Source of the DNA: Phyllobacterium zundukense
GTDB lineage: Bacteria > Pseudomonadota > Alphaproteobacteria > Rhizobiales > Rhizobiaceae
DNA: 64,000 nt
Assembly: GCF_025452195.1 (NCBI RefSeq)
Contig: NZ_CP104973.1
Location: 1,302,001 to 1,366,000 of the forward strand
Direction: 5' to 3'
A program made the translations under genes and the position numbers. This document shows, one piece after another, positions 9,245-18,285 of the stretch (positions are counted from its first letter, which is position 1; every line of letters starts with the position of its first letter). Under the pieces are notes generated by a model. That model did no database searches, was not told where the DNA came from, and saw nothing but the letters and a program-made list of their open reading frames with translations.

Positions 9245-9958
9245 CTAGTAGGAACCGCGCCTTAAAAACAGGACCGGAATTGTCTTCGCCATGATGAGAA
9301 AATCCCGACTGAGCGACCAATTGTTGAGGTAGTGAACGTCGAGAGAAACCCGATGCTGATAGCTGACATCGTTGCGTCCACTGGTCTGCCAGTGACCGGT
9401 CAGGCCGGGACGACCCTCCATGTAGGCCGAGATGTTCTCACCGTAACGGGGCAGCTCCTCGGCCGTGATCGGCCGCGGTCCCACGAGACTCATATCGCCG
9501 CGCACGACGTTCAGCAGTTGCGGAAGCTCGTCGATACTCGATTTTCGAAGAATCTCGCCGACGACCGTAATTCGGGGATCGTTCTTGAGCTTCCGCGTCG
9601 CTTCCCATTCGGTTCTTGCCGCCCGATCGGTTCGCAGCAATTCGGCGAGCTGGGCGCTGGCGTCAGTCTTCATGGTACGAAACTTGAGACATCCAAACGC
9701 GGCTCCGCCAAGGCCGATCCGGGTATGGGAATAAAAGACTGGCCCTTTGTCACCAAGCTTCACGATTATTGCGACTATCAGGAAAAGCGGAAAGAGGAGC
9801 ACCAAAGCGGTGATCGCTATCAAAAGGTCTACCGTTCGCTTTGACCATTTGCCGATCGCATGAGGTCGAGCAACGCGTAGATCACCACCACCTTGCGCGG
9901 GCTTCTGGACGCCCGACCAGGATTCGCGAACTTTAATGCCCTGTGCATCCCACGTCAT
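9245..9958 (-). CDS. exoY: Undecaprenyl-phosphate sugar phosphotransferase, ExoY-like
   Basis: A bacterial sugar transferase that starts repeat-unit synthesis by moving a hexose-1-phosphate to undecaprenyl phosphate. It has one N-terminal membrane helix (SKRTVDLLIAITALVLLFPL), then GDKGPVFYSHTRIGLGG, CLKFRTM, LRKSSIDELPQLLNV, GDMSLVGPRPI and GRPGLTGHWQTSGRND, ending LRRGSY like ExoY. The ATG at 9958 is chosen because GTAGGAGACGACCG lies directly upstream (AGGAG, seven bases). It gives 237 residues, close to ExoY; longer in-frame starts would be poorly supported. It is the first gene of the leftward exo block. Galactose is the classic substrate in ExoY, but that is not shown here. Confidence 0.9.
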   Translation of the reverse strand: MTWDAQGIKVRESWSGVQKPAQGGGDLRVARPHAIGKWSKRTVDLLIAITALVLLFPLFLIVAIIVKLGDKGPVFYSHTRIGLGGAAFGCLKFRTMKTDASAQLAELLRTDRAARTEWEATRKLKNDPRITVVGEILRKSSIDELPQLLNVVRGDMSLVGPRPITAEELPRYGENISAYMEGRPGLTGHWQTSGRNDVSYQHRVSLDVHYLNNWSLSRDFLIMAKTIPVLFLRRGSY

Positions 9959-10210
9959 CGGTCGTCTCCTACAATTTCCGGTTACGAATGAACTTTGGTG
10001 CACTGCAACCGGATTGTCTGTGACCGAGGTCATAATCGTGAACAAAATCTTTATGCTAATAAGATGATGAGGGGAATCCGTGACAGGGCAGGCCCCGATG
10101 ACTAAATCTAAGTGACTAATAGTATAAATAATAAAGCCTATCAAGAGTTACTGTATACGTATAAATTTGCGAGTTTTTGAATAAGTTCCGAGGGACTTTT
10201 GTCCAAAATG

Positions 10211-10224
10211 GCTCATATATGAGC
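10211..10224. promoter_or_regulatory. Perfect 14-base palindrome, candidate operator
   Basis: GCTCATATATGAGC is its own reverse complement. It lies about 250 bases upstream of exoY and 184 bases upstream of the Crp-like start, a plausible binding site for a dimeric regulator acting on either promoter. Confidence 0.4.
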
Positions 10225-10328
10225 ACATTACTATACAATTGTTAGGCAATCTGCAATAAATTAAATCGCATCAAATAGCGTATTCGATGATCTATATTTA
10301 GATATACCTTGCTCGACATGCAATGTTA

Positions 10329-10357
10329 CTTGACACTCAAACTGAGCCATTATAAAT
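10329..10357 (+). promoter_or_regulatory. Candidate sigma-70 promoter of the Crp/Fnr gene
   Basis: CTTGAC (10329-10334) is followed after 17 bases by ATAAAT (10352-10357), close to the rhizobial housekeeping pattern CTTGAC-N17-CTATAT. Transcription would start near 10364, inside the adjacent dyad. Confidence 0.4.
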
Positions 10358-10374
10358 GATGCAGTGCAGCATCA
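10357..10374. promoter_or_regulatory. Dyad TGATGC-N6-GCATCA, candidate Crp/Fnr-type operator
   Basis: TGATGCAGTGCAGCATCA has six-base arms around a six-base centre, the spacing typical of Crp-family half sites. It covers the predicted transcription start and lies 34 bases before the start of a Crp/Fnr gene, so autorepression is a reasonable inference. Confidence 0.45.
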
Positions 10375-10407
10375 ACTATAACCATCCAGAATTTGGGAGT
10401 TATGCGC

Positions 10408-11139
10408 ATGGACGGGGCTACACACACCCAAGATTGCAGAGCCGGTATCGCCAAGGCAGCGGTTCCAGAGGGCATCCAGTTAGGCAAGCGTAGTGCACCG
10501 GATGATGAATTCTCCTTCTGCCATTCGAACGCTCGAAGCTTCCATCGCGGTGAGGTCATCGCCGGAGCCGGTATCCTCGTTGATATGTTTGCTCGCGTTC
10601 AGCGGGGCTTCGTCAGCGCGAGTACGATGCTGCCCGACGGCAGGGAATTCATCGTTGAAATTATTCCGAAAGCGGGGCTCATCGGCGAGATCGAGGTCCT
10701 GCGCAGGCAGATGTTAAATCTCGAATATCGAGCTAGTTCCGATTGCGAATTGCATTTTTTCGAAGGCCGCTTGTTGCGCGAACGATATGCCAGCGATCCT
10801 CGTTTCCGGGAGAAAGTAGTTTACAGGGCATTGGCCCGTGTTGCGGAGCTCGAACTCCGGATCATTTCAAATGCAGGGTCGTGCTTGCAGTCCAGGTTGG
10901 CCAGCACGCTTTTGCGGCTTTCTGCGGTCTACGGGAGCGATTTTCCGAATAGTCCGGACGAGCTGATCATTTCGCAATATGACTTGGCCGCAACTCTTCC
11001 GGCTTCCCGCGAAAAGGTCAATCAATGTCTGCGACGCTGGCGCGAGCGCAAGATAGTCGACGGATCTCAAGGCAAGATTCGCATTCTTAACCGCAAAGCA
11101 CTCGAGGCCTATGCCGATGGCGCGGCATTGGTGAAATGA
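10408..11139 (+). CDS. Crp/Fnr-family transcriptional regulator
   Basis: The 243-residue protein has an N-terminal cyclic-nucleotide-binding-like beta barrel (RGEVIAGAGILVD...GRE...GLIGEIEVLRR...), a long dimer helix (LARVAELELRIISN), and a C-terminal winged helix with ISQYDLAATLPASREKVNQCLRRW, the Crp-type recognition region. No Fnr iron-sulphur cysteine cluster is apparent. The ATG at 10408 has GGGAG eight bases upstream; the ATG at 10402 is too close to that site. Its stop overlaps the next GT4 start (ATGA), so it is co-transcribed with the rightward polysaccharide genes. It probably controls this locus. Confidence 0.85.
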   Translation: MDGATHTQDCRAGIAKAAVPEGIQLGKRSAPDDEFSFCHSNARSFHRGEVIAGAGILVDMFARVQRGFVSASTMLPDGREFIVEIIPKAGLIGEIEVLRRQMLNLEYRASSDCELHFFEGRLLRERYASDPRFREKVVYRALARVAELELRIISNAGSCLQSRLASTLLRLSAVYGSDFPNSPDELIISQYDLAATLPASREKVNQCLRRWRERKIVDGSQGKIRILNRKALEAYADGAALVK

Positions 11140-12536
11140 TGCCGACTTTCTTTCCCAACCCGGATTGCTCTGACCAACTTGGATCGGCCGGGTCGACCGT
11201 ACGATCACTGGCTCCCGGGAGATATGGGAAGTGGTCTGAAAATGCCGCGCTGTATAACCCAACAATTGATCGCGTGGTCATCATCGATGATTATTCGACG
11301 GCCAGAGGCGGCGCGACAGCTCTCTCCGTATTGTCGGCTAAACTGTTTCGTGGCCTCGACATCGCGGTGACTTATATTTGCGGGGACGACGGCGCCAACA
11401 CAGAACTTGCTGCCCTCGGCGTTTCCATCGTGTCGCTCAACAGCCGCGATCTGATCAACGCCGAGCGCGCGAAGGCTTTTGTTTCAGGTATTCACAATGT
11501 CCTCGCCGTTCGGATGATCGCGACCTGGATCCGTGCAAACGACACACCGAACACAAGCTACCATGTCCATGGCTGGTCCAAGATCCTGTCTCCGGCGATA
11601 TTCAAGGCGCTGGTGCCCGTTGCGAGGCGATGTGTGGTTCACGCGCACGATTTCTTCACCGCTTGTCCCAACGGCGCCTTCTTTGATTATCAGGCGCAAG
11701 AGATTTGTCTTCGGCGTCCGCTCGGGGTGAGCTGCATTGCCACCGCCTGCGACAAGAGAAGCTATTCGCACAAATTGTGGCGGGTTGCCCGCGGCTCCAA
11801 TCTCGTTCGACTTCTGCGCAATCAGGCCGATTTCGGTAAAATAGTCCTGCTGCACGAGAAAATGGCGAGCTTCTTCCTTCGTGCTGGCTATCCGCCCGAA
11901 CGCCTGACGACGATCCGCAATCCCATCGCACCGCTGTCAACCGAACGTGTTGAGGCGGAAGCCAACGACGAATTCGTCTTCATCGGACGATTGGACGAGG
12001 AGAAGGGCGTGGAAGACGCCGTAGCCGCCACGCGCAGAGCTGGCGCAAAACTTTGCGTGATCGGGGACGGGCCGCTGATGGAACGGGTGGCGACGTCCGG
12101 AGATCACGTGCGGACAGTCGGTTGGCAGTCGCACGCGGAGATCGGCAAGACGATTCGTCAGGCAAGTGCGCTGCTGATGCCGTCGCGCTATCCCGAGCCG
12201 TTCGGTCTTGTCGCTATTGAAGCTGCCGGGAGCGGCGTCCCCGTCATCCTGTCGCGAGAGGCCTTTCTTGCCGAGGAGATGGTAGGCGCTGGCATCGCGC
12301 TCTCCTGCGATACGAGCGACAAGCGCGCCTTTGCCGATACATTGACGACATTCCGCAAGATGCCGAAGCACGATGTTCGCCGGATGAGCGAGCGTGCCTT
12401 TCAGTTGTCGCCAAACCTCGCATCGACACATGAAGAATGGCGTGACGCCCTTCTCGCACAATACCACAGCCTGATTTCGACAAATGTAATGCCCGGGCCG
12501 TCGGACGCGGTGATGAAACAAGGAGCACTCAGTTGA
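11136..12536 (+). CDS. Glycosyltransferase family 4
   Basis: A 466-residue GT-B enzyme. The C-terminal nucleotide-sugar domain is clear: FVFIGRLDEEKGVEDAVAA, LCVIGDGPLMERV, TVGWQSHAEIGKTIRQASALLMPSRY and the EPFGLVAIEAAGSGVPVI retaining-transferase E-x7-E region. The N-terminal acceptor domain is less conserved and includes a cysteine-containing stretch (CVVHAHDFFTACPNGAFFD) as in several GT4 proteins. It overlaps the Crp-like gene by four bases and the next GT4 gene by four. It probably adds a sugar to the lipid-linked repeat unit on the cytoplasmic side. Confidence 0.85.
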   Translation: MMPTFFPNPDCSDQLGSAGSTVRSLAPGRYGKWSENAALYNPTIDRVVIIDDYSTARGGATALSVLSAKLFRGLDIAVTYICGDDGANTELAALGVSIVSLNSRDLINAERAKAFVSGIHNVLAVRMIATWIRANDTPNTSYHVHGWSKILSPAIFKALVPVARRCVVHAHDFFTACPNGAFFDYQAQEICLRRPLGVSCIATACDKRSYSHKLWRVARGSNLVRLLRNQADFGKIVLLHEKMASFFLRAGYPPERLTTIRNPIAPLSTERVEAEANDEFVFIGRLDEEKGVEDAVAATRRAGAKLCVIGDGPLMERVATSGDHVRTVGWQSHAEIGKTIRQASALLMPSRYPEPFGLVAIEAAGSGVPVILSREAFLAEEMVGAGIALSCDTSDKRAFADTLTTFRKMPKHDVRRMSERAFQLSPNLASTHEEWRDALLAQYHSLISTNVMPGPSDAVMKQGALS

Positions 12537-13777
12537 CCCTCGAAGCAACAACCTCTCTTCCGGAAGTCATGGCATTTCTCGCCGATGCACCGGTCATGAC
12601 GAAAAGCCGGTCCATCGAGACCACCAGCAAAAGCGATACCAAGCAGCTTCGCGTCGCCATAGTGCACTATTGGCTTGTGTCGATGCGTGGCGGCGAAAAA
12701 GTCGTCGAAGAGCTTTGCCGCATGTTTCCGCAGGCCGATATCTTCACCCTTGTCTGCAATCCGGATCGTATCAGCGATTTTCTGAAGACGCGCAATATCC
12801 GCACCTCTTTTCTTCAGAAGATTCCCGGTGCGAAGCGGCATTACACGAAGATGCTGCCGCTGATGCCGTTCGCGCTCGAGCAGTTCGATCTGCAGGAGTA
12901 CGATCTGGTGCTGTCAAGCGAATCCGGACCTGCCAAAGGCGTCATTACGCGCGCGGACGCCCTTCATATATGCTACTGTCATTCGCCGATGCGCTACATC
13001 TGGGATCAATTCCACGTGTATCGGCTGGGTCTTCCGTGGCTGGGCCGGGCCTTGATGTCGATCACGGCACCAATGCTGCGCGCCTGGGACGTGACAACCG
13101 CTTCGCGGGTCGATGTCTTTGTGGCGAACTCAGGCTATGTCGCAAACCGCATCCAACGCTTCTACGATCGGGATTCGGCCGTCATTCATCCGCCCGTTGC
13201 AACTGATGATTTTGCAGTGGGGAAAGGGAGGGGCGAGTTCTACCTCTATGCGGGGCAGTTGACGGCCTACAAGCGGCCGGATATCGCGGTTCGCGCCTGT
13301 AGCGAGACTGGCCGCAAACTGATCGTGATCGGAGAGGGAGAGCAGACAGCATATCTCAAGTCGATTGCCGGACCCACCGTTCAATTCCTCGGCCACCAGC
13401 CGTTCCCCGTTTTGCGTGATCATCTGTCGCGATGCCGCGCTCTGCTTTTTCCCGGCACCGAAGATTTCGGCATTCTACCGGTGGAAGCTATGGCATCGGG
13501 GCGGCCAGTTCTGGCGTTCGACGCTGGCGGGGCCCGGGAGACCGTTTCTTCACCCCATGTCGGGCTTCGTTTTGCACTACAATCCAAGGAATCACTTCTG
13601 GATACGATGGTAGCGTTCGAGGAGATCGAGGACGACTTCGATCCGAACGCGATCCGTGACCATGCCCTGAAGTTCTCCTCCACCGTCTTTCGCGATCGGC
13701 TGACCGCACTCATTGACGAACAGTTGTCCAGACGTACTGACGCATCTGCCAGTTCTTTCAGAGGACGGTCGCATTGA
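12533..13777 (+). CDS. Glycosyltransferase family 4
   Basis: The 414-residue protein starts with a variable 35-residue tail, then RVAIVHYWLVSMRGGEKVVEEL, a GT4 N-terminal signature. It continues with HICYCHSPMRYIWDQF, YLYAGQLTAYKRPDIAVRA, LIVIGEGEQ and EDFGILPVEAMASGRPVLAFDAGG. A TTG start at 12533 overlaps the upstream stop and has AGGAG eight bases before it; an ATG at 12569 is the alternative. The WbaZ-like pattern suggests mannosyl or related transfer, but donor specificity cannot be read from the sequence. Confidence 0.85.
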   Translation: MTLEATTSLPEVMAFLADAPVMTKSRSIETTSKSDTKQLRVAIVHYWLVSMRGGEKVVEELCRMFPQADIFTLVCNPDRISDFLKTRNIRTSFLQKIPGAKRHYTKMLPLMPFALEQFDLQEYDLVLSSESGPAKGVITRADALHICYCHSPMRYIWDQFHVYRLGLPWLGRALMSITAPMLRAWDVTTASRVDVFVANSGYVANRIQRFYDRDSAVIHPPVATDDFAVGKGRGEFYLYAGQLTAYKRPDIAVRACSETGRKLIVIGEGEQTAYLKSIAGPTVQFLGHQPFPVLRDHLSRCRALLFPGTEDFGILPVEAMASGRPVLAFDAGGARETVSSPHVGLRFALQSKESLLDTMVAFEEIEDDFDPNAIRDHALKFSSTVFRDRLTALIDEQLSRRTDASASSFRGRSH

Positions 13778-13903
13778 TGGGCCGGGCGGACATCGACGTA
13801 TTGCGCAGATTAAGGCGCCTCACTGCCAAACGGCGACGGTGCAGCTGTCATCCTTTTCCCGCTCGTTTGAAGTCGTCTCCACCTGTCGACGAGGCATAGA
13901 GCC

Positions 13904-15385
13904 GTGTCAAGCGTATCGCAAAGGACGGCGACGGCGAGCATCTGGACCATTGGCGGAAAGTTCCTCGCAAGACTGCTCGATTTCATGAGCCTTCTGGTCC
14001 TGGCAAGGCTCCTGAGTCCGGCGGATTTTGGCCTTGTTGCCATCGCGACCTCGGTCTTGGTCATCGTCGAGGCGATCCTCGATCTGCCACTGACCCAGGC
14101 CCTGGTCCGCCAGCGATCTCCTTCAGACCGGATGTTTGCCACGGCGTTCACGCTGAGCGTTCTCAGAGGGGCGGCCATCAGCCTCTTGATGGTGATCGTC
14201 GCTTGGCCGATGGCGCTTATCTATAATGATCCTCGGCTCGTCTCACTTGTCGCCGTTCTCTCCCTCGCACCAGCCATGCGCAGCCTGATCAGTCCGCGCA
14301 TGGTTCTCTTCATGCAACATTTTGATTTCAGACGCGAGTTTGCGCTCGACATCATTGCCAAGGGATCGACGCTCCTGTTCGGGGTAGGAGTGACGCTAAT
14401 GACCGGCAGCTACTGGGGGCTGGCAATCGGAGCGGTCGCTGGCCCGTTCGCGGCGGCGATCACCTCATATGTCTTCGCGCCAATGCGACCGACCCTGACC
14501 CTTTCGGAGTGGAAGCACTTTCAGGACATGATTGGTTGGAACACGGTTGCGCAGATCCTGAATTCCATCAACTGGCAACTGGATCGGCTGCTCCTTCCGC
14601 GCTTTACGAGCCTGTCGACGTTCGGCGCCTTCAGCGTGGCGGATAATCTCGCCGGTATTCCGCACCAGACCTTTGTAGGACCACTGATGCGCCCCTTGAT
14701 GGCCGCCTTCTCCAATGTCGACGATTATCGCAAGCTGATAACCGCGTATCTGAAAGCGACAAACGCAATCACCCTGGTCGCAGCTCCGGTCCTCCTCATC
14801 CTCGCCTTGCTTGCCGACCCGGTCGTGCGCATCATTGTCGGCGAGAAATGGGCATTCGCCATCCCGATTCTCCAATGGCTGTGTCTCGTCAGCCTGATCG
14901 GTCTTCCTGCAACCATCATGCCGGCGTTGGCTATGGTCATGGACAACACCCGCTATGTCGCACTTAGAATGTTCGTGGAGTTCGCCATAAGAGTTCCGGT
15001 AACGATCCTGGGAATCGCCTATTTCGGATTGGCCGGGGCACTCGCCGCGCGCGTTGTGGCAGTTCTTGTCGCCTATGCCGCATCGCTTGTCATCACGCGA
15101 CACCTGATCGGCGCGACATTCGGTGCTCAGCTCAATGCCTTTTTCAGGCCGCTTGCTGCGAGTTTGCCTATGATCGGTTTTCTGCTGTGCGTGCAGCCAG
15201 TGCTCAGTGCCATGCCTCTCGGCCTCAATCTCATCGTAGGTTTGACCTTCTGCGGCGGGGCTGCGGCCACGATCTTCTGGGTTTCCGCGCTGTTGTTGTG
15301 GCAGATCGTCGGAAGGCCCGATGGTCTTGAGACCATCGTCGTTCAGAAGATCTTACCTCGAAGAAGCGGGGCCCTCACCTCGTGA
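13904..15385 (+). CDS. Repeat-unit flippase, Wzx/ExoT-like
   Basis: A 493-residue MOP-superfamily membrane protein with about twelve to fourteen hydrophobic segments. The N-terminus (TIGGKFLARLLDFMSLLVLARLLSPADFGLVAIAT) is typical of lipopolysaccharide/exopolysaccharide flippases, which move undecaprenyl-linked repeat units to the periplasm. The start is GTG at 13904, with GAGG nine bases upstream; 126 bases separate it from the GT4 gene. Its stop overlaps the first possible start of the GH16 gene. Confidence 0.85.
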   Translation: MSSVSQRTATASIWTIGGKFLARLLDFMSLLVLARLLSPADFGLVAIATSVLVIVEAILDLPLTQALVRQRSPSDRMFATAFTLSVLRGAAISLLMVIVAWPMALIYNDPRLVSLVAVLSLAPAMRSLISPRMVLFMQHFDFRREFALDIIAKGSTLLFGVGVTLMTGSYWGLAIGAVAGPFAAAITSYVFAPMRPTLTLSEWKHFQDMIGWNTVAQILNSINWQLDRLLLPRFTSLSTFGAFSVADNLAGIPHQTFVGPLMRPLMAAFSNVDDYRKLITAYLKATNAITLVAAPVLLILALLADPVVRIIVGEKWAFAIPILQWLCLVSLIGLPATIMPALAMVMDNTRYVALRMFVEFAIRVPVTILGIAYFGLAGALAARVVAVLVAYAASLVITRHLIGATFGAQLNAFFRPLAASLPMIGFLLCVQPVLSAMPLGLNLIVGLTFCGGAAATIFWVSALLLWQIVGRPDGLETIVVQKILPRRSGALTS

Positions 15386-16260
15386 TCGAAATTCAGGTCA
15401 ATCAGACTGTTGTTTTGGCATTGCCGCAGGGCAGAATGCGTTGCAGATCTGCAAAGAAACTCATGTCGATCGTCGTTCTTTGTTTATCAGGATTCTTCGG
15501 TCATCCAGGCGCAGCTCAGGAGCAGATCGATATTGGTGTATTGCAAATGACCTTCGAGGAGAACTTCGACAAGCTGGATGTCTCGGCCTGGGGGGAGAAC
15601 GGCTCACGCTGGATTGCTCACACGCCCTGGAATGGAGATTTTGGCGACGCCCGTTTTACCGACCCTGCCGACGGGTTTCCCTTCACCGTCGATAGCGGGA
15701 TCTTGCGGATCGAGGCGCGTAAAGGATCCGATGGAAACTGGCGCTCGGGCCTCCTGGCGTCGACGAACGCGAAAGGGCAGGGGTTCTCGCAGCAATTCGG
15801 CTACTTCGAGGCACGGATGAAGCTGCCGCCGGGCAAGGGAGTCTGGCCGGCCTTTTGGCTCATCGGCATCGACAGGTCGAAGTACACCGCGGAGATAGAC
15901 GTAATGGAATATTACGGTCGCGTGCCGTACGAATTCAGCAGTGGCTACCATATCTGGCGTCAGAGCCAAGGCGGTGAGAATACTACGGACGGCCATTGGA
16001 CAACGGTCGAGGATGGGACATTGAGCAATGAATATCACACCTATGGCGTGGAGATTTCACCGGAGAAGACGATCATTTATCTCGATCGTAAGTCCATATG
16101 GAGTTTCGAGACGCCAAAGGAATTCCACACCCCGTTTTATCCGTTGGTAAACCTCGCGCTCGGATCGGGTTGGCCGATCGATGAAACGCCGGACCCATCC
16201 TTTCTACTGGTCGACTACATCCACGTTTACCAGCGAAAACCTACCGGTTCCGGCGATTGA
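15382..16260 (+). CDS. Secreted GH16 endo-beta-glycanase, ExoK-like
   Basis: A signal peptide (LMSIVVLCLSGFFGHPGAAQ) precedes a glycoside hydrolase family 16 domain. The catalytic E-[ILV]-D-x-x-E motif is present as AEIDVMEYYG (Glu171, Asp173 and Glu176 counted from 15382), after a KGVWPAFWLIG strand typical of the family. Related ExoK enzymes trim nascent exopolysaccharide to lower molecular weight. GTG at 15382 overlaps the flippase stop (GTGA); ATG at 15436 gives a cleaner signal peptide and is equally plausible. It closes the rightward exo block. Confidence 0.85.
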   Translation: MIEIQVNQTVVLALPQGRMRCRSAKKLMSIVVLCLSGFFGHPGAAQEQIDIGVLQMTFEENFDKLDVSAWGENGSRWIAHTPWNGDFGDARFTDPADGFPFTVDSGILRIEARKGSDGNWRSGLLASTNAKGQGFSQQFGYFEARMKLPPGKGVWPAFWLIGIDRSKYTAEIDVMEYYGRVPYEFSSGYHIWRQSQGGENTTDGHWTTVEDGTLSNEYHTYGVEISPEKTIIYLDRKSIWSFETPKEFHTPFYPLVNLALGSGWPIDETPDPSFLLVDYIHVYQRKPTGSGD

Positions 16261-16834
16261 ACTACACAGCCGGGCGGGTCAAAACCTTGCCGCCAGGCGG
16301 TGATATGGCTTCGACAGGGTGCGGGCGCCGCGTCTGCTGGTGGCCAGGCCCACGAGCATATCAGCGGTGTTGTTGTCACTTTGTTTCAACGACAGCGCTG
16401 GATCTGCGCGAGAAATTTCAGGCAAGCGCTGCCGTCAGGATGGTCCATTCCGCCATAGTTTGAGACGGTGAAGGTGACCGTAGAAAGGCAAACCACTTCA
16501 ACTCAGTTTGTGTGACAAGACCAAAATTGTGACTGGGACAGAACAAGGGCGAGGAGTCGTTCCAGCTGGGCTCGACGGCGATCTGATCAGTCATGCGACT
16601 GCAAAACAGACGGCAATCGCAATTCCAATAAATGGCATCGCTGCCTTCAGCAGGGAATTTCGGGTGTGTCGGGAAAAGTTTCGTATCAGTCATTCAGCCG
16701 CTCGTATCAATCTCGTTATATAATCTGAAATGGACGGGCTTCGTATGGGCGAGCCAACCATCGCCAAAGTGTGCAGTGCAGCAACGATTCATGCTTGAAA
16801 TGTTCAGTAAATAAGGTATTACTTAACAAAATTA
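16261..16834. other. Intergenic region without a supported gene
   Basis: Between the GH16 gene and the transporter operon I see only short unsupported reading frames without ribosome sites or recognisable motifs. The right part is A+T-rich and should carry the operon promoter. Confidence 0.5.
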
Positions 16835-16864
16835 CTCAACACGATGGGAAGAGAATCGTGTGAG
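16835..16864. promoter_or_regulatory. Inverted repeat upstream of the ketose/dihydroxyacetone operon
   Basis: ACACGAT and ATCGTGT arms are separated by nine bases, with CTCA and TGAG extending the symmetry after a one-base slip. It lies about 65 bases before the binding-protein start, in the place of an operator or 5'-leader hairpin. Confidence 0.45.
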
Positions 16865-16929
16865 AACAAGGGAACGAAGGATCTTTTCAAAGAGCGGCGC
16901 GGTGTCGCTTGTGTATCTGGGAGGAATGC

Positions 16930-18255
16930 ATGAAAACGATAAAGCAGGCCCTTCTCGGGGCGACCTCGGCGTTTGTGCTGTTCGTGGCAGCGCCGAACTT
17001 GGCAAAAGCCGATGAGCTGACCCTGTGTTGGGCGGCCTGGGACCCCGCCAACGCACTGGTTGAGCTCTCGAAAGATTTTACCTCGCAAAGCGGAACGACG
17101 ATGAGGTTCGAATTCGTGCCTTGGCCGAATTTCGCCGACCGCATCCTCAATGAACTCAACTCCGGCGGCAAGCTGTGCGATCTCCTCATCGGAGATAGCC
17201 AATGGCTCGGCGGCTCGGCTGAAAATGGATACTACGTGAAACTCAATGATTTCTTCGATAAGGAAGGGATCAAGATGAGCGATTTCGCCGATGCAGCGGT
17301 CAACGCCTATGCGACGTGGCCAAAGGGCACGCCGAACTATTGGGCCTTGCCAGCGATGGGCGATGCCAATGCATGGTTCTACCGCAAGGACTGGTTTGCC
17401 CAGCCTGAAATTCAGGCCGAATTCAAAAAGAAGTACAATCGCGATCTGGCGGCCCCAACGACCTGGGATGAGTTGATACAGGTGGCCGAGTTCTTCGACG
17501 GCCGGGAAATCGACGGCAAAAAGGTCTACGGAGCCGCGATCTTCACCGAACGCGCTTCCGAAGGCATCACCATGGGCGCAACGTCGGCGCTTTATCCCTA
17601 TGGCTTCAAGTATGAAAATACGCCGGGCAAATATGACATGGAGGGTGCGGTCAACTCGCCAGAAGCAGTCGCCGGGCTTGAAGCCTACAAGAAACTCTAC
17701 AAATGCTGCACGCCGCCCGGATATACCGATGCCTATATGGGCGAAAGCCTAGATGCATTCAAATCCGGACAAGTGGCCATGGCGATGAACTGGTTCGCCT
17801 TCTTCCCGGGTCTCTACAAAGACGAGAAGGTCGGCGGCGACAAGATCGGGTTCTTCGTCAATCCTAAAGAAAAGGTTGCGGCATCGACACTGGGCGGACA
17901 GGGAATTTCCGTCGTTGCCAATACTGACAATATGGATGGCGCTCTCGCCTATATCAAATGGTTTGCCCAGCCGGATGTTCAGAAAAAATGGTGGTCGCTT
18001 GGCGGATACGCCGTGCACAAGACAGTGTTGAACGATCCGACATTTACGGAGAGTCAGCCATTTGCTGCGGACTTCCTCGTGGCGATGAATCAGGTTCAGG
18101 ATTTCTGGCAGGAACCGTCCTATGCTATCCTTCTGCAGGCAATGCAGAAACGCCTTCACGATTACGTCGTTGCAGACAAGGGCACGGCGAAAGAGGCGCT
18201 TGATGGGCTGGTCAAGGACTGGACCGAGGTCTTCAAGGACGACGGGAAGCTTTAG
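16930..18255 (+). CDS. ABC transporter sugar-binding protein (family 1)
   Basis: A Sec signal peptide (MKTIKQALLGATSAFVLFVA, cleaved near AKADE) precedes a 441-residue protein with the fold markers of family 1 periplasmic binding proteins, such as ELSKDFTSQSGTTMRFEFV and ADRILNELNSGGKLCDLLIGD. The ATG at 16930 has GGGAGG five bases upstream, which excludes the in-frame TTG at 16909. It is the first gene of an operon with a glycerol-type ABC importer and dihydroxyacetone kinases, so a small polyol or ketose is the likely ligand. Confidence 0.85.
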   Translation: MKTIKQALLGATSAFVLFVAAPNLAKADELTLCWAAWDPANALVELSKDFTSQSGTTMRFEFVPWPNFADRILNELNSGGKLCDLLIGDSQWLGGSAENGYYVKLNDFFDKEGIKMSDFADAAVNAYATWPKGTPNYWALPAMGDANAWFYRKDWFAQPEIQAEFKKKYNRDLAAPTTWDELIQVAEFFDGREIDGKKVYGAAIFTERASEGITMGATSALYPYGFKYENTPGKYDMEGAVNSPEAVAGLEAYKKLYKCCTPPGYTDAYMGESLDAFKSGQVAMAMNWFAFFPGLYKDEKVGGDKIGFFVNPKEKVAASTLGGQGISVVANTDNMDGALAYIKWFAQPDVQKKWWSLGGYAVHKTVLNDPTFTESQPFAADFLVAMNQVQDFWQEPSYAILLQAMQKRLHDYVVADKGTAKEALDGLVKDWTEVFKDDGKL

Positions 18256-18285
18256 CTCCGGCGCTTCAGATGACCCCGTGCTGAA

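Larger units (their letters stand above)
9959..10407. promoter_or_regulatory. AT-rich divergent promoter region between exoY and crp/fnr-like gene
   Basis: This 449-base gap is much richer in A+T than the flanking genes. It holds several perfect palindromes: TATACGTATA (10154-10163), GCTCATATATGAGC (10211-10224) and ACAATTGT (about 10233-10242), besides the operator-like dyad at 10357-10374. It must contain the promoters for both divergent blocks. Confidence 0.65.

Noticed and set aside
16418..16693. 91-codon minus-strand frame in the gap after the GH16 gene
   Set aside because: No ribosome site, no motif, and atypical composition; treated as chance.
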